Source of the DNA: an uncultured Pseudomonadota bacterium
Lineage (GTDB): Bacteria; Pseudomonadota; Gammaproteobacteria; Burkholderiales; SG8-41
Assembly: GCA_946885605.1 (NCBI GenBank)
Contig: CAMPGR010000044.1
Span: 1-23,259 of the forward strand
Direction of reading: 5' to 3'
Length of the DNA stretch: 23,259 bases
In this document: one piece after another, positions 1-9,490 of the stretch
How positions within the stretch are numbered: the first letter of the stretch is position 1
How the letters are laid out: every line of letters begins with the position of its first letter
The notes under the pieces: model-generated
Seen by the model: the letters and a program-made list of their open reading frames with translations, nothing else
Databases searched by the model: none
Told to the model about the DNA's origin: nothing
Program-made: the position numbers and the translations under genes

Positions 1-134
1 CTCGCTGTGCGCTCATTTGCCGCGGTTGTTGTCCCGCTCATTTCTACTCACGGCTCTTTATTGGAGGCGGCGGCGGGGGTGGATCCCGGTCTGGTGCCGG
101 GGCACTCGGCACTACCGTATGTGGCCGTGGTCCC

Positions 135-713
135 TCATTCGGAATGTGCCTCCCGGGCACCGGTATGGGCGGCCTCGACGGTATGGGGCGTGGGGGCGGT
201 GATTTTCGTTCTGCCATGGCTAACCTCCCTTGGTATCTGGGTAGTGATGTCGTGGAAATTGAGACCAGCAACGAGCAGGCCGCAGAGGAAACAAGCAAAC
301 GATGCGTACGGCAGCAGGACGAGGGGCCATGCCAATCGCCTCCATCGCGGTTTGTCGCGATCGAGCAGGTCATTCCATTCGATCTTGTCAGTTTTGTAGC
401 TATCGGCGTCCTCGCGCCAGCATGCGAATAACCATGCAGAGCGGTGATATCGGAAAGCGTGGCAAAGTCCGACGAGAATGACACCGCACACGAACAGTAG
501 GAGCGCAATCTTCGGCCAAGCCGCCTGCCTTAGGTGCGCCATGGCACCGATGAAGCTAAGCGCGCCGGCCATCGCGCCAGCGTTGACCAACAGAAGGTAC
601 TTGATGGCCTCCTCAGCGGATAATTTAGCGGAGTCGCTGAGCTGCGCCCATCGCTTCGAGACGTACTCATCGCGCTCGGCTCGTTTCTCTTGGGGAGTTT
701 CGGACCGCTTCAC
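135..713 (-). CDS. Unrecognised three-helix membrane protein
   Basis: I do not recognise this 192-residue protein. A charged N-terminal stretch (about 1-36) is followed by three hydrophobic segments at about 39-59, 67-86 and 128-152. A charged loop with several Trp (about 98-125) lies between the second and third, and the tail is polar. It is probably an inner-membrane protein. The start is GTG at 713, preceded by AGGA with a 6-base gap; no better in-frame start is visible. It stands alone between the window edge and the 3' end of tRNA-Asn, a common integration site, so it may be accessory rather than core. Competing open frames over the same DNA on both strands (for example 44-508 minus and 7-399 plus) have low-complexity or Arg/Pro-rich translations and no comparable domain pattern. 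Function cannot be assigned. Confidence 0.7.
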   Translation of the reverse strand: MKRSETPQEKRAERDEYVSKRWAQLSDSAKLSAEEAIKYLLLVNAGAMAGALSFIGAMAHLRQAAWPKIALLLFVCGVILVGLCHAFRYHRSAWLFACWREDADSYKTDKIEWNDLLDRDKPRWRRLAWPLVLLPYASFACFLCGLLVAGLNFHDITTQIPREVSHGRTKITAPTPHTVEAAHTGAREAHSE

Positions 714-775
714 GCGCGATCCTGTGCAGGAGTAGAGAAGGGGCTCACGCGACCACGTTGCCGCGCTCGTTCGAC

Positions 776-798
776 GTTAGAAAACTGCGTTTTCTGAC
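776..798. repeat. 10-bp inverted repeat, 3-base loop
   Basis: The arms GTTAGAAAAC (776-785) and GTTTTCTGAC (789-798) pair over 10 bp with one G-U and a TGC loop. It lies about 63 bases upstream of the GTG start of the membrane-protein gene. It could be an operator or a small hairpin. No T-run follows on either strand, so it does not look like a terminator. Confidence 0.55.
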
Positions 799-856
799 AC
801 GCCATTTTGCCTCCCAAATCCTATCTGGCACGGAGCAGGCACCAGAGCGGCAAATC

Positions 857-899
857 AGCTTAGCGTCGGTTATGGAAGCGCGCTAAGTTATTGTTTTTC
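857..899 (+). terminator. Terminator-like hairpin beside tRNA-Asn
   Basis: Arms 857-865 and 881-889 form a 9-bp stem (one G-U) with a 15-base loop, followed by ATTGTTTTTC on the plus strand. The T-run orients it for plus-strand transcription, yet no plus-strand gene is visible upstream. Read on the minus strand (downstream of the tRNA) the same stem lacks a good U-tract. The bases from 714 to 899 hold no other recognisable feature. Confidence 0.4.
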
Positions 900-975
900 T
901 GGCTCCCCGACCAGGGCTCGAACCTGGGACCTGCGGATTAACAGTCCGTCGCTCTACCGACTGAGCTATCGGGGA
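900..975 (-). tRNA. tRNA-Asn (anticodon GTT), CCA encoded
   Basis: On the minus strand the 7-bp acceptor stem pairs TCCCCGA at the 5' end (969-975) with TCGGGGA at the 3' end (904-910). A D-arm with AGCTCAGTCGGTAGAGC, the anticodon loop CTGTTAATC (anticodon GTT) and a T-arm with GGTTCGAGCC complete the cloverleaf. The discriminator base is G, and CCA is encoded at 900-902. The body is 73 nt, or 76 with CCA. A good sigma70 promoter lies upstream at 1023-1051. Identity follows from the anticodon and is secure. Confidence 0.97.
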
Positions 976-1022
976 ATAAACCCTTGAAAAAGCAGCTGTG
1001 GCGCCGCTTTTGAAAGCCGCAT

Positions 1023-1051
1023 ATATTAATCGCTGACTCCCGCCTGGTCAA
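1023..1051 (-). promoter_or_regulatory. Sigma70-type promoter of tRNA-Asn
   Basis: On the minus strand TTGACC (1046-1051) and TAATAT (1023-1028) are separated by exactly 17 bases. They match the -35 consensus in 5 of 6 positions and the -10 in 4 of 6. A GC-containing discriminator (ATGCGGC) follows, as is usual for stable RNA promoters. Initiation would fall near 1015, about 40 bases before the mature tRNA. The -35 box lies only 3 bases from the ribosome binding site of the divergent gene at 1072. Confidence 0.7.
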
Positions 1052-1071
1052 CGTAAAGGAGGCAGCGGCTC

Positions 1072-2412
1072 ATGAAATGGTTGAAGGGCACAGCCATTGC
1101 GCTCGGCATAGTGCTCGCCCTGCTGGCACTCGTCCCGTTTTTCGTATCCCTCGACGACTACATTCCGTATATCGAGAGCGAAGCATCGGCAAAATTGAAG
1201 GAACGCGTCTCGGTCCGGAGCCTCCGCGCTGCGGCATTGCCGTACCCGCATGTAACGGTCAACGGCATCGCCGTAGGCGATACACAGGATTTGAAAGTCG
1301 GCAGCGTCACGGTAGTGCCGGATCTCTTTTCGCTTCTCGGCGCGGTGAAGACCATTCGCAGTATCGAGATCGATGAACTCATGCTGAGCCAGAAGGCGCT
1401 CGAAAAGATACCGCTGTGGACAAAATCGAGCGGTTCCGGGGCGCCCGGCCAGTTGCGGGTCGAGACCATCGTCCTCAACGGTGCGGTGGTGCATCTCGGC
1501 AAGAGCCGCTTCGGGCCTTTCGACGCCCGGATCCGCACCAACGACGCCGGTGACCCGCGGGAGGCTGTCATCAGCACGCGCGACGGAGCGCTGAAAGCGA
1601 CCGTCAAGCCTGAACAGCAGAAGTACCTGATCGATCTCAATGCGAAGTCGTGGAAGATTCCGCTGGGGCCGCCGCTGCTCTTCGATGAGCTCACGATCAA
1701 GGGCGTTGCGACGCTGGAAAACGCGACGTTCAACGCGGTGAATGCGAAGCTGTACGGCGGGACGGCAAAAGGCAGCGCGGGCATCAGCTGGAAAAGGAGC
1801 TTCCAGCTTAACGGCCGATTCGACCTCCATCAGATCGAACTGAGGGAGGTCGTGCCGCTGCTTTCACCCGGCAATCGCGTCAGCGGAAAGCTCAATGCGA
1901 AGCCCGTGCTCTCCGCGAAAGCCCCGAACGCCGCGCAGTTGGGCGGTGCGTTGCGCATCGAAACGCCGTTCAATGTGCAGAACGGCGTGCTGTACGGCGT
2001 AGACATCCAGAAGGCCGCGACGAGCCTGCTCACCAAGGAGCCGACCGGGGGAGAGACCCGATTCGATGAGCTTTCCGGCCATCTGGTGATGGAGCGGGCC
2101 GCCTATCGCTTCACACAGTTGCAAATCGCGTCGGGCGGCTTGGCGGCGAGCGGAAATGTCACCATTTCGCAGGCCAAGGAGCTTTCAGGGCGCATCAACG
2201 CTGAAGTGAAAGCGGCGAAAATCGCGGCAGCGAGCGTGCCGCTCAACGTCTCGGGAACACTGCAGAGCCCGCTGCTGCTGCCAACGGGGGGGACGGTCGC
2301 CGGTGCAGCGGTCGGTACGGCGATACTCGGCCCCGGGCTTGGCACCTCCGTAGGCGCGAAAGTCGGCGGCTGGACGGAGAGCCTCTTCGGAGGGAAAGAA
2401 GAGAAGCGCTAG
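1072..2412 (+). CDS. AsmA-like envelope protein
   Basis: The 446-residue protein has a single N-terminal membrane anchor (about 7-28). A large, mostly beta-rich part follows that resembles AsmA-family proteins: the anchor, then LDDYIPYIESEASAKL and repeated short beta segments. Family knowledge: AsmA-like proteins face the periplasm and several are implicated in lipid transport to, or assembly of, the outer membrane. The role of this member is inferred from that. The C-terminus (about 404-436) is a Gly/Ala-rich zipper-like stretch that could pack against or enter a membrane. The ATG start is preceded by AAAGGAGG with a 9-base gap, the best ribosome site in this part of the window. It diverges from tRNA-Asn and converges with the aminotransferase gene (22 bases between stops), so it is probably monocistronic. 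Confidence 0.8.
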   Translation: MKWLKGTAIALGIVLALLALVPFFVSLDDYIPYIESEASAKLKERVSVRSLRAAALPYPHVTVNGIAVGDTQDLKVGSVTVVPDLFSLLGAVKTIRSIEIDELMLSQKALEKIPLWTKSSGSGAPGQLRVETIVLNGAVVHLGKSRFGPFDARIRTNDAGDPREAVISTRDGALKATVKPEQQKYLIDLNAKSWKIPLGPPLLFDELTIKGVATLENATFNAVNAKLYGGTAKGSAGISWKRSFQLNGRFDLHQIELREVVPLLSPGNRVSGKLNAKPVLSAKAPNAAQLGGALRIETPFNVQNGVLYGVDIQKAATSLLTKEPTGGETRFDELSGHLVMERAAYRFTQLQIASGGLAASGNVTISQAKELSGRINAEVKAAKIAAASVPLNVSGTLQSPLLLPTGGTVAGAAVGTAILGPGLGTSVGAKVGGWTESLFGGKEEKR

Positions 2413-2434
2413 CAGGCCGTTGGGCGACGACGAT

Positions 2435-3649
2435 TCAAATCAGCACGTTCGCCACCGCCCGCGCGACGTAGTCGATGTTGCGCGAGTTGAGGGCGGCGAC
2501 GCAGATTCGCCCGCTTTCGATCGCATACACCGAGTACTCTTCTTGCAGCCTATGTACCTGTTCGCGTGACAGGCCGGAGTAGGAGAACATGCCGCGCTGG
2601 CGCACGACGAAGCTGAAATCGAAATCCGCACGGATCGCACGGATTTTTTCAACGAGCTGGCGGCGCATCAGCTTGATGCGGTCGCGCATGCCGCCCAGCT
2701 CGCGCTCCCATAGCGTGCGCAACTCAGGCGTGGTGAGCACCATGGCGACTGCCTGTCCGCCATGGGTGGGCGGATTGGAATAGTTGGTTCGGATGACGCG
2801 CTTCAACTGGCTCAGCGTTCGCGCCGCTTCCTCCGCATCGCGCGTGACGACGGAGAGCGCGCCCACCCGCTCGCCGTAGAGCGAAAGCGACTTCGAGAAC
2901 GAGCTCGCGACAAACACTGCCGGGCAGGCTTCCGCGAACCGCCGCACCGCATGCGCGTCCGCATCGATGCCATCCGCGAATCCCTGATAGGCCAGATCGA
3001 GAAACGGCACCAAGCCGCGCGCGTTGACGACCTGGATCACGCGCTCCCACTGCTCGGGCGAAAGATCCACACCCGTGGGGTTGTGACAGCACGCGTGCAG
3101 GACGGCAATCGAGCCTTCCGGCAGGGTATTCAGCGCGCGAATCATGGCTTCGAAATCGACGCCGTGAGAGGGCGCGTGGTAGTACGGGTAGGTGTTCACC
3201 GTGTATCCTGCATACTCGAACAGCGCCCGATGGTTTTCCCAGCTGGGATCGCTGATCCACAGGCCCGCCCCCGGATTGATCCGGCGCAGAAGATCCGCCC
3301 CGACCTTGAGCCCGCCGGTGCCGCCCAGTGTCTGCACGGTCACGATACGCCCCGCGTGTAGCGCTTCGCTGCCTTCGCCGAACACGAGCCGCTGGACGGC
3401 GCCGCCATACGCCTGCAAGCCATCGATCGGCAGGTAATTCCGGGGAAGCGGGCTCTCGGCCAGCTTCTGTTCGGCGCGTCGCACGGACTGAAGTACGGGC
3501 ACTTTGCCTTCGTCGTCGCAGTACACGCCGACGCCGAGATTGACCTTGTCGGGATGGGTGTCGGCGTTGAACGCTTCGGTGATACCGAGTATGGGATCCC
3601 TGGGCGCCATTTCCAGGGTTTGGAGGATGGATTTGTTCATGGGCGGCAT
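2435..3649 (-). CDS. tyrB: Aromatic amino acid / aspartate aminotransferase
   Basis: This PLP-dependent class I aminotransferase (404 residues) exchanges amino groups between aromatic amino acids or aspartate and 2-oxo acids. It acts in Tyr/Phe/Asp metabolism in the cytoplasm. Visible landmarks are NPTG (190-193), D218 and Y221 in FLDLAYQGF, the PLP lysine K253 in [14 protein letters not shown], and R381 in SGRICVAAL for substrate carboxylate binding. Length fits AspC/TyrB (about 396-400). The start chosen is ATG at 3649 because GGGAG lies 8 bases upstream. A second ATG three codons later (3640) is also possible, and upstream codons read into non-homologous sequence. It diverges from uvrB. 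Preference for aromatic versus aspartate substrates cannot be read from the sequence, so the symbol is tentative. Confidence 0.9.
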   Translation of the reverse strand: MPPMNKSILQTLEMAPRDPILGITEAFNADTHPDKVNLGVGVYCDDEGKVPVLQSVRRAEQKLAESPLPRNYLPIDGLQAYGGAVQRLVFGEGSEALHAGRIVTVQTLGGTGGLKVGADLLRRINPGAGLWISDPSWENHRALFEYAGYTVNTYPYYHAPSHGVDFEAMIRALNTLPEGSIAVLHACCHNPTGVDLSPEQWERVIQVVNARGLVPFLDLAYQGFADGIDADAHAVRRFAEACPAVFVASSFSKSLSLYGERVGALSVVTRDAEEAARTLSQLKRVIRTNYSNPPTHGGQAVAMVLTTPELRTLWERELGGMRDRIKLMRRQLVEKIRAIRADFDFSFVVRQRGMFSYSGLSREQVHRLQEEYSVYAIESGRICVAALNSRNIDYVARAVANVLI

Positions 3650-3670
3650 TGTAACTGCTCCCGGCATGTT

Positions 3671-3749
3671 TTGGTGCAGTGCAAGGCCGGCCCTCACCGT
3701 ACTGGCTATGTGCATGCACGGTGTGGGAAAATTTACCGTTTTGCACCAA
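3671..3749. repeat. TGCA dyads in tyrB/uvrB intergenic region
   Basis: TTGGTGCA (3671-3678) and TGCACCAA (3742-3749) form an 8-bp inverted repeat. They flank a perfect 10-bp palindrome GTGCATGCAC (3710-3719). All lie in the 106 bases between two divergent genes, where operators are expected. I see no LexA-type box and no convincing -35/-10 pair here. Regulatory use is inference only. Confidence 0.35.
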
Positions 3750-3755
3750 CGAACC

Positions 3756-5821
<2,066 letters not shown>

Positions 5822-5825
<4 letters not shown>

Positions 5826-6307
5826 GCAAGACCGTCCGCGTGCTCTTCGTCTGCATGGGCAACATCTGCCGCTCGCCGACCGCCGAGGGCGTGTTCAAGC
5901 GCCATGTGCGGGATGCGGGACTGGAAGGCGTGATCCTGAGCGACTCAGCCGGCACGCACGAATACCACGTGGGCGAACCGCCCGACCGCCGCGCACGGGA
6001 AGCGGCGCAGCGCCGGGGCTACGATCTCACGGACCTGCGCGCGCGCCGCGTGACGACGCGCGACTTCGAGACGTTCGATCTCGTCCTTGCGATGGACGAG
6101 CACAACCTCAAGCTGCTCAGGCGGCAGGCGCCGCCCGAGCACGCACAGAAATTGCGGCTCTTCATGGAATTCGCCAGCGAGCAGAGGCTCCGCGAGGTGC
6201 CCGATCCTTACTACGGCGGGCAGCAGGGTTTCGAAAGCGTGCTCGATCTCGTCGAGGATGCGGCGCAGGGGCTCCTGCACCACATCCGCACACAACTTCT
6301 CGACTGA
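5822..6307 (+). CDS. Low-molecular-weight protein tyrosine phosphatase
   Basis: This 161-residue cytoplasmic phosphatase has the P-loop CMGNICRS with nucleophile C11 and R17 (CX5R) near the N-terminus. The general-acid loop DPYYGG lies at 128-133 (D128). This is the complete arrangement of the low-molecular-weight PTP family, which dephosphorylates protein tyrosine and sometimes arginine. The start overlaps the uvrB stop (ATGA), so the two are co-transcribed and probably translationally coupled. The physiological substrate is unknown: adjacency to uvrB is positional, and no BY-kinase gene is in the window. The stop faces that of rne with 10 bases between them and no evident terminator. Confidence 0.93.
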
Positions 6308-6317
6308 CGGGCTGCGG

Positions 6318-9002
6318 TTACGGGATCGTAGCCTCTTTGGCTGACTCTTCGCCCGGTGCACCCGGTGCGCCGGGGGCAACCCTGTTCGTCTCGACCTGGA
6401 CGAGCGGTTCGTCGCTTATGGGCGGCAGCGGGCGGCGTTCGCGTTTGCGAGGCGGAAGCGGAGCTGGTTCCTCCTGGGCTCGGGACTGCGCGGCTTTCAG
6501 CTTTTCACGATCGGTTTCGATTTGCGTCAGATCCGACTGCCAGTCGAATTCCAATATCGGCTTTGTGGCCGGAACGGATTCGACGGGCGGCGCCTCGCGC
6601 ACGATTTCTTCCGTCGTGCGCTGCGCCTCCAGCACAGGCGCGGGCTCGGGTTTTCTGGGCTCCTCTCCTACAGAAACTGCAGCCGCCGTGGTGGTGAGCG
6701 CATCTGCGGGCTCACGTACGACGGTTTCCGGCTGGATCGCCGGGACTGGCTCCGATACGCCGGGCGCTGGCGGTGCAGCCTCCACTGCAGGAGCGCTGGC
6801 TTCCAAACCTGGCGCCGGCTTTTCGCCAGCGCTGATCCCCGGTGCAGCAGTGGCTGCCGGAGGTGTTCCGCCTTCACGGTGCTCGTGACGGTCGCGGCGG
6901 CCACGCCGGCGCCGCCCGCGGCCTTCGCCGTGCTCGCGCTGGGAAGGCTGCTGGCCTTGCTCCGCTGGGCGATGCGGCGTTTCGGCGGCTGCTGCGACTT
7001 CTTCGCGCGGCGGCCGCTGGCGTGGCTGCTGAACGTTTTCCTGGGGCCGCGCTTCATGGCGGCGTCCTTCGCCGCGATCGTCGCGGCCGCGCCGGCGAGC
7101 TTGATCGCGGTCGCGGCGCGATTCGCCGTGCGCCTGTGCGGCTTCATCCATGCGTGGACGGGGCGCGCCTGACGCGCGCTCGCCTCGCGCTTCATCGCGC
7201 GCAGGCGCACCGCCGCGGGGTCTGCCGTCCCGCCGGGCACGATGCGGCATGACGGAAACGGGACGCGGCTCCTCGAGGCTCGGCGCGGCAGGCGCGGGAC
7301 GGGGCTTGAACCACCCCACGATTTTGCCGATGATCGACGGGGCTTCGGGATGCGCTGCCTGGGGCACCGTTTCTGCAGTGGCTGATGCGGGGGCGGGCTG
7401 TCGCGGTGTGATGCCTTTCACTACGGCTTCCGGACGCGGTGCCGCTTCCTGTCCCGCGGTAAGCACTTTTTCCTCCTCAGCGGGCAGCTCGACGAGGTTG
7501 TAGCTCGGCGGCAAAGGCTCCGCCTGGTTGAGGTCATCGTGCCGGAGACGGTTCACCGAGTAGTTCGGGGTTTCCAGATGAATGTTGGGGATGAGTGTTA
7601 CCGATACCCGATGGCGCGCTTCAATGAGCTGCAGATCCACGCGCTTCTCGTTGAGCAGAAATGTCGCCACATCGACCGGCACCTGCGCGTTCACGGCGGC
7701 GGTATTCTCCTTCATCGCCTCTTCCTGGATGATGCGCAGGATGTGAAGCGCGGTGGATTCCGTGCCGCGGATGTGCCCGGTGCCGTGGCACCGGGGGCAG
7801 GGGCTGTGGCTGCTTTCGCCCAGCGAGGGCCGTAGCCGCTGCCGCGAAAGCTCCATCAGGCCGAAGCGCGAGATCTTGCCCATCTGCACCCGGGCGCGGT
7901 CGACCTTCAACGCGTCGCGCAGGCGATTTTCGACTTCGCGCTGATTGCGTGTGCTCTCCATGTCGATGAAATCGATGACGATGAGCCCGCCCAGGTCGCG
8001 CAGGCGCAGTTGCCGCGCGATTTCATCGGCGGCTTCGAGGTTCGTGCGGAAGGCCGTTTCCTCGATGTCGGCGCCGCGCGTTGCACGCGCCGAGTTGACG
8101 TCGATCGCAACGAGAGCTTCGGTGTGGTCGATCACCACTGCGCCGCCGGAGGGAAGGTTCACCGCGCGCGAGTAAGCCGACTCGATCTGGTGCTCGATCT
8201 GGAAACGGGAGAAGAGCGGCACGTCATCCTTGTAGAGCTTCACGCGGTTGACGTTGGCCGGCATGACGTGCCCCATGAACTGGCGCGCCTGCTCGTAGAT
8301 GTTCTCGGTGTCGATCAGGAGCTCGCCGATGTCCTGGTGGAAGTAGTCGCGGATCGCGCGGATGACGAGGCTCGATTCCTGGTAGATGAGAAACGCGCCG
8401 CTCTGCTGCTGTGCGGCGTTCTCGATCGCCTGCCAGAGCTGCATGAGATAGCTCAAATCCCAATTGAGCTCTTCGACGCTGCGACCTATGCCCGCGGTCC
8501 GGGCAATCACGCTCATTCCTTGCGGCACCTCGAGCTGGCTGATGGCTTCGCGCAGCTCGTTCCTTTCTTCCCCTTCCACCCGGCGCGAAACCCCGCCGCC
8601 GCGCGGGTTGTTCGGCATGAGCACGAGGTAGCGTCCGGCGAGGCTGATGAAGGTGGTGAGGGCGGCGCCTTTCGTGCCGCGCTCGTCCTTGTCCACCTGG
8701 ACGATCACCTCCTGGCCTTCCTTCAACGCGTCCTGGATGCGGGCGCGACCGACCTCGACACCGGGTTTGAAGTAGCTGCGCGCGACTTCCTTGAAGGGGA
8801 GGAACCCGTGGCGCTCGCTGCCGTAGTCCACGAAGGCGGCTTCAAGGCTGGGTTCGATGCGGGTGATGATGCCCTTATAGATATTGCTCTTGCGCTGTTC
8901 CTTGCTGGAGGATTCGATATCGAGGTCGATGAGCTTCTGGCCATCGACGATCGCGACGCGCAGCTCTTCGGCCTGCGTTGCGTTGAACAACATTCGCTTC
9001 AT
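6318..9002 (-). CDS. rne: Ribonuclease E
   Basis: RNase E (894 residues) is the endonuclease that initiates mRNA decay, processes rRNA and tRNA, and scaffolds the degradosome. The catalytic half is standard. An S1 domain lies at about 36-120. Metal-binding aspartates D301 ([12 protein letters not shown]) and D344 (VIDFIDM) correspond to E. coli D303 and D346. The Zn-link CPRC has C402 and C405. The tail from about 520 is low-complexity. An amphipathic segment [12 protein letters not shown] (556-567) is a likely membrane-targeting helix, followed by Arg-rich RNA-binding stretches (about 586-705). A motif LTQIETDR (825-832) recurs as LVQVETNR (867-874). GGGAGA lies 8 bases before the ATG. A long 5' leader is likely. 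Shorter than E. coli RNase E (1061). Confidence 0.97.
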   Translation of the reverse strand: MKRMLFNATQAEELRVAIVDGQKLIDLDIESSSKEQRKSNIYKGIITRIEPSLEAAFVDYGSERHGFLPFKEVARSYFKPGVEVGRARIQDALKEGQEVIVQVDKDERGTKGAALTTFISLAGRYLVLMPNNPRGGGVSRRVEGEERNELREAISQLEVPQGMSVIARTAGIGRSVEELNWDLSYLMQLWQAIENAAQQQSGAFLIYQESSLVIRAIRDYFHQDIGELLIDTENIYEQARQFMGHVMPANVNRVKLYKDDVPLFSRFQIEHQIESAYSRAVNLPSGGAVVIDHTEALVAIDVNSARATRGADIEETAFRTNLEAADEIARQLRLRDLGGLIVIDFIDMESTRNQREVENRLRDALKVDRARVQMGKISRFGLMELSRQRLRPSLGESSHSPCPRCHGTGHIRGTESTALHILRIIQEEAMKENTAAVNAQVPVDVATFLLNEKRVDLQLIEARHRVSVTLIPNIHLETPNYSVNRLRHDDLNQAEPLPPSYNLVELPAEEEKVLTAGQEAAPRPEAVVKGITPRQPAPASATAETVPQAAHPEAPSIIGKIVGWFKPRPAPAAPSLEEPRPVSVMPHRARRDGRPRGGAPARDEARGERASGAPRPRMDEAAQAHGESRRDRDQARRRGRDDRGEGRRHEARPQENVQQPRQRPPREEVAAAAETPHRPAEQGQQPSQREHGEGRGRRRRGRRDRHEHREGGTPPAATAAPGISAGEKPAPGLEASAPAVEAAPPAPGVSEPVPAIQPETVVREPADALTTTAAAVSVGEEPRKPEPAPVLEAQRTTEEIVREAPPVESVPATKPILEFDWQSDLTQIETDREKLKAAQSRAQEEPAPLPPRKRERRPLPPISDEPLVQVETNRVAPGAPGAPGEESAKEATIP

Positions 9003-9343
9003 TGTTATCGTCTCCCGCGCTCAGACACGGGATGGGCAATCCTGCTCCGGCCTGCGCTGTGCAGGCGAAGGCCACCTATTCAGTCGCTCGGCACCTGGGT
9101 GCCACGAGGAGGTGTCTTCATCAGGTCAGATCTGCTGGCAGTTTGCCGTTCGTGGATCCGCGCGGTGCGCGAATGCATAAATGTTCGTAGTGTTTTGAGC
9201 GCGTATTCGTCTACTATCGCTACTTGGGATGGTGAGCGACATTAACCAATCCAGCCGGACGGGCTCATGCTCGTGTCGCCGCTATGCGCACTTCCAGTTT
9301 GTTGCCTTGCAACGTCTGCGTGTGCCAGCGTGTCCGACTGTCC

Positions 9344-9353
9344 AGACCGGTCT
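9344..9353. promoter_or_regulatory. Perfect palindrome AGACCGGTCT, copy 1
   Basis: This is a 10-bp perfect palindrome. It sits inside an 18-bp segment (9343-9360) that matches the second copy at 9459-9476 with two differences. The copies are 116 bp apart, close to 11 helical turns. It is a candidate operator half of a looping pair; this is inference. Confidence 0.45.
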
Positions 9354-9459
9354 CAATTCGCGCACACGTTTCCGCTGAAACCGTTTTCAGGCAGGAACGA
9401 GCCGCGAGCGTCGATTGATCGAGCGCCACTTGCCAGCTCTCTTCGTGCGGCGTGGGCGC

Positions 9460-9469
9460 AGACCGGTCT
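9460..9469. promoter_or_regulatory. Perfect palindrome AGACCGGTCT, copy 2
   Basis: Second copy of the palindrome, ending 21 bases before the rluC ATG. A TATAAG at 9482-9487 follows within 13 bases and could be an rluC -10 box. That would place the palindrome across the -35 region, a repressor or activator position. No -35 consensus is visible to confirm this. Confidence 0.45.
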
Positions 9470-9490
9470 CTGTTCGAATAGTATAAGCAA

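Larger units (their letters stand above)
9003..9490. other. rne/rluC intergenic region with hairpins
   Basis: This 488-bp region between divergent genes shows no convincing coding frame. Near rne it holds a 5-bp hairpin with a 5-base loop (9051-9065, CCTGC/GCAGG) and a GGCAC/GTGCC hairpin with a tetraloop (9090-9103, core 9090-9094/9099-9103). Both would lie in the rne leader. In E. coli the rne 5' UTR folds into hairpins that mediate autoregulation; equivalence here is inferred. Near rluC two copies of AGACCGGTCT occur (listed separately). An AT-rich stretch at 9170-9186 may hold the rne promoter, but I could not fix boxes. Confidence 0.6.

Noticed and set aside
1..41. Possible next gene on the minus strand starting ATG at 41
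   Set aside because: Only 13 codons are in the window, the ribosome site is weak and the residues show no family signal.
770..800. Integron attC-like site (GTTAGAA core)
   Set aside because: The core does not meet GTTRRRY, no matching inverse core at proper spacing is seen, and no integrase is present.
8010..9245. 411-codon open frame antisense to rne
   Set aside because: Covers the most conserved catalytic half of RNase E; low-complexity Asp/Val/Leu/Ala translation, a codon-bias shadow.
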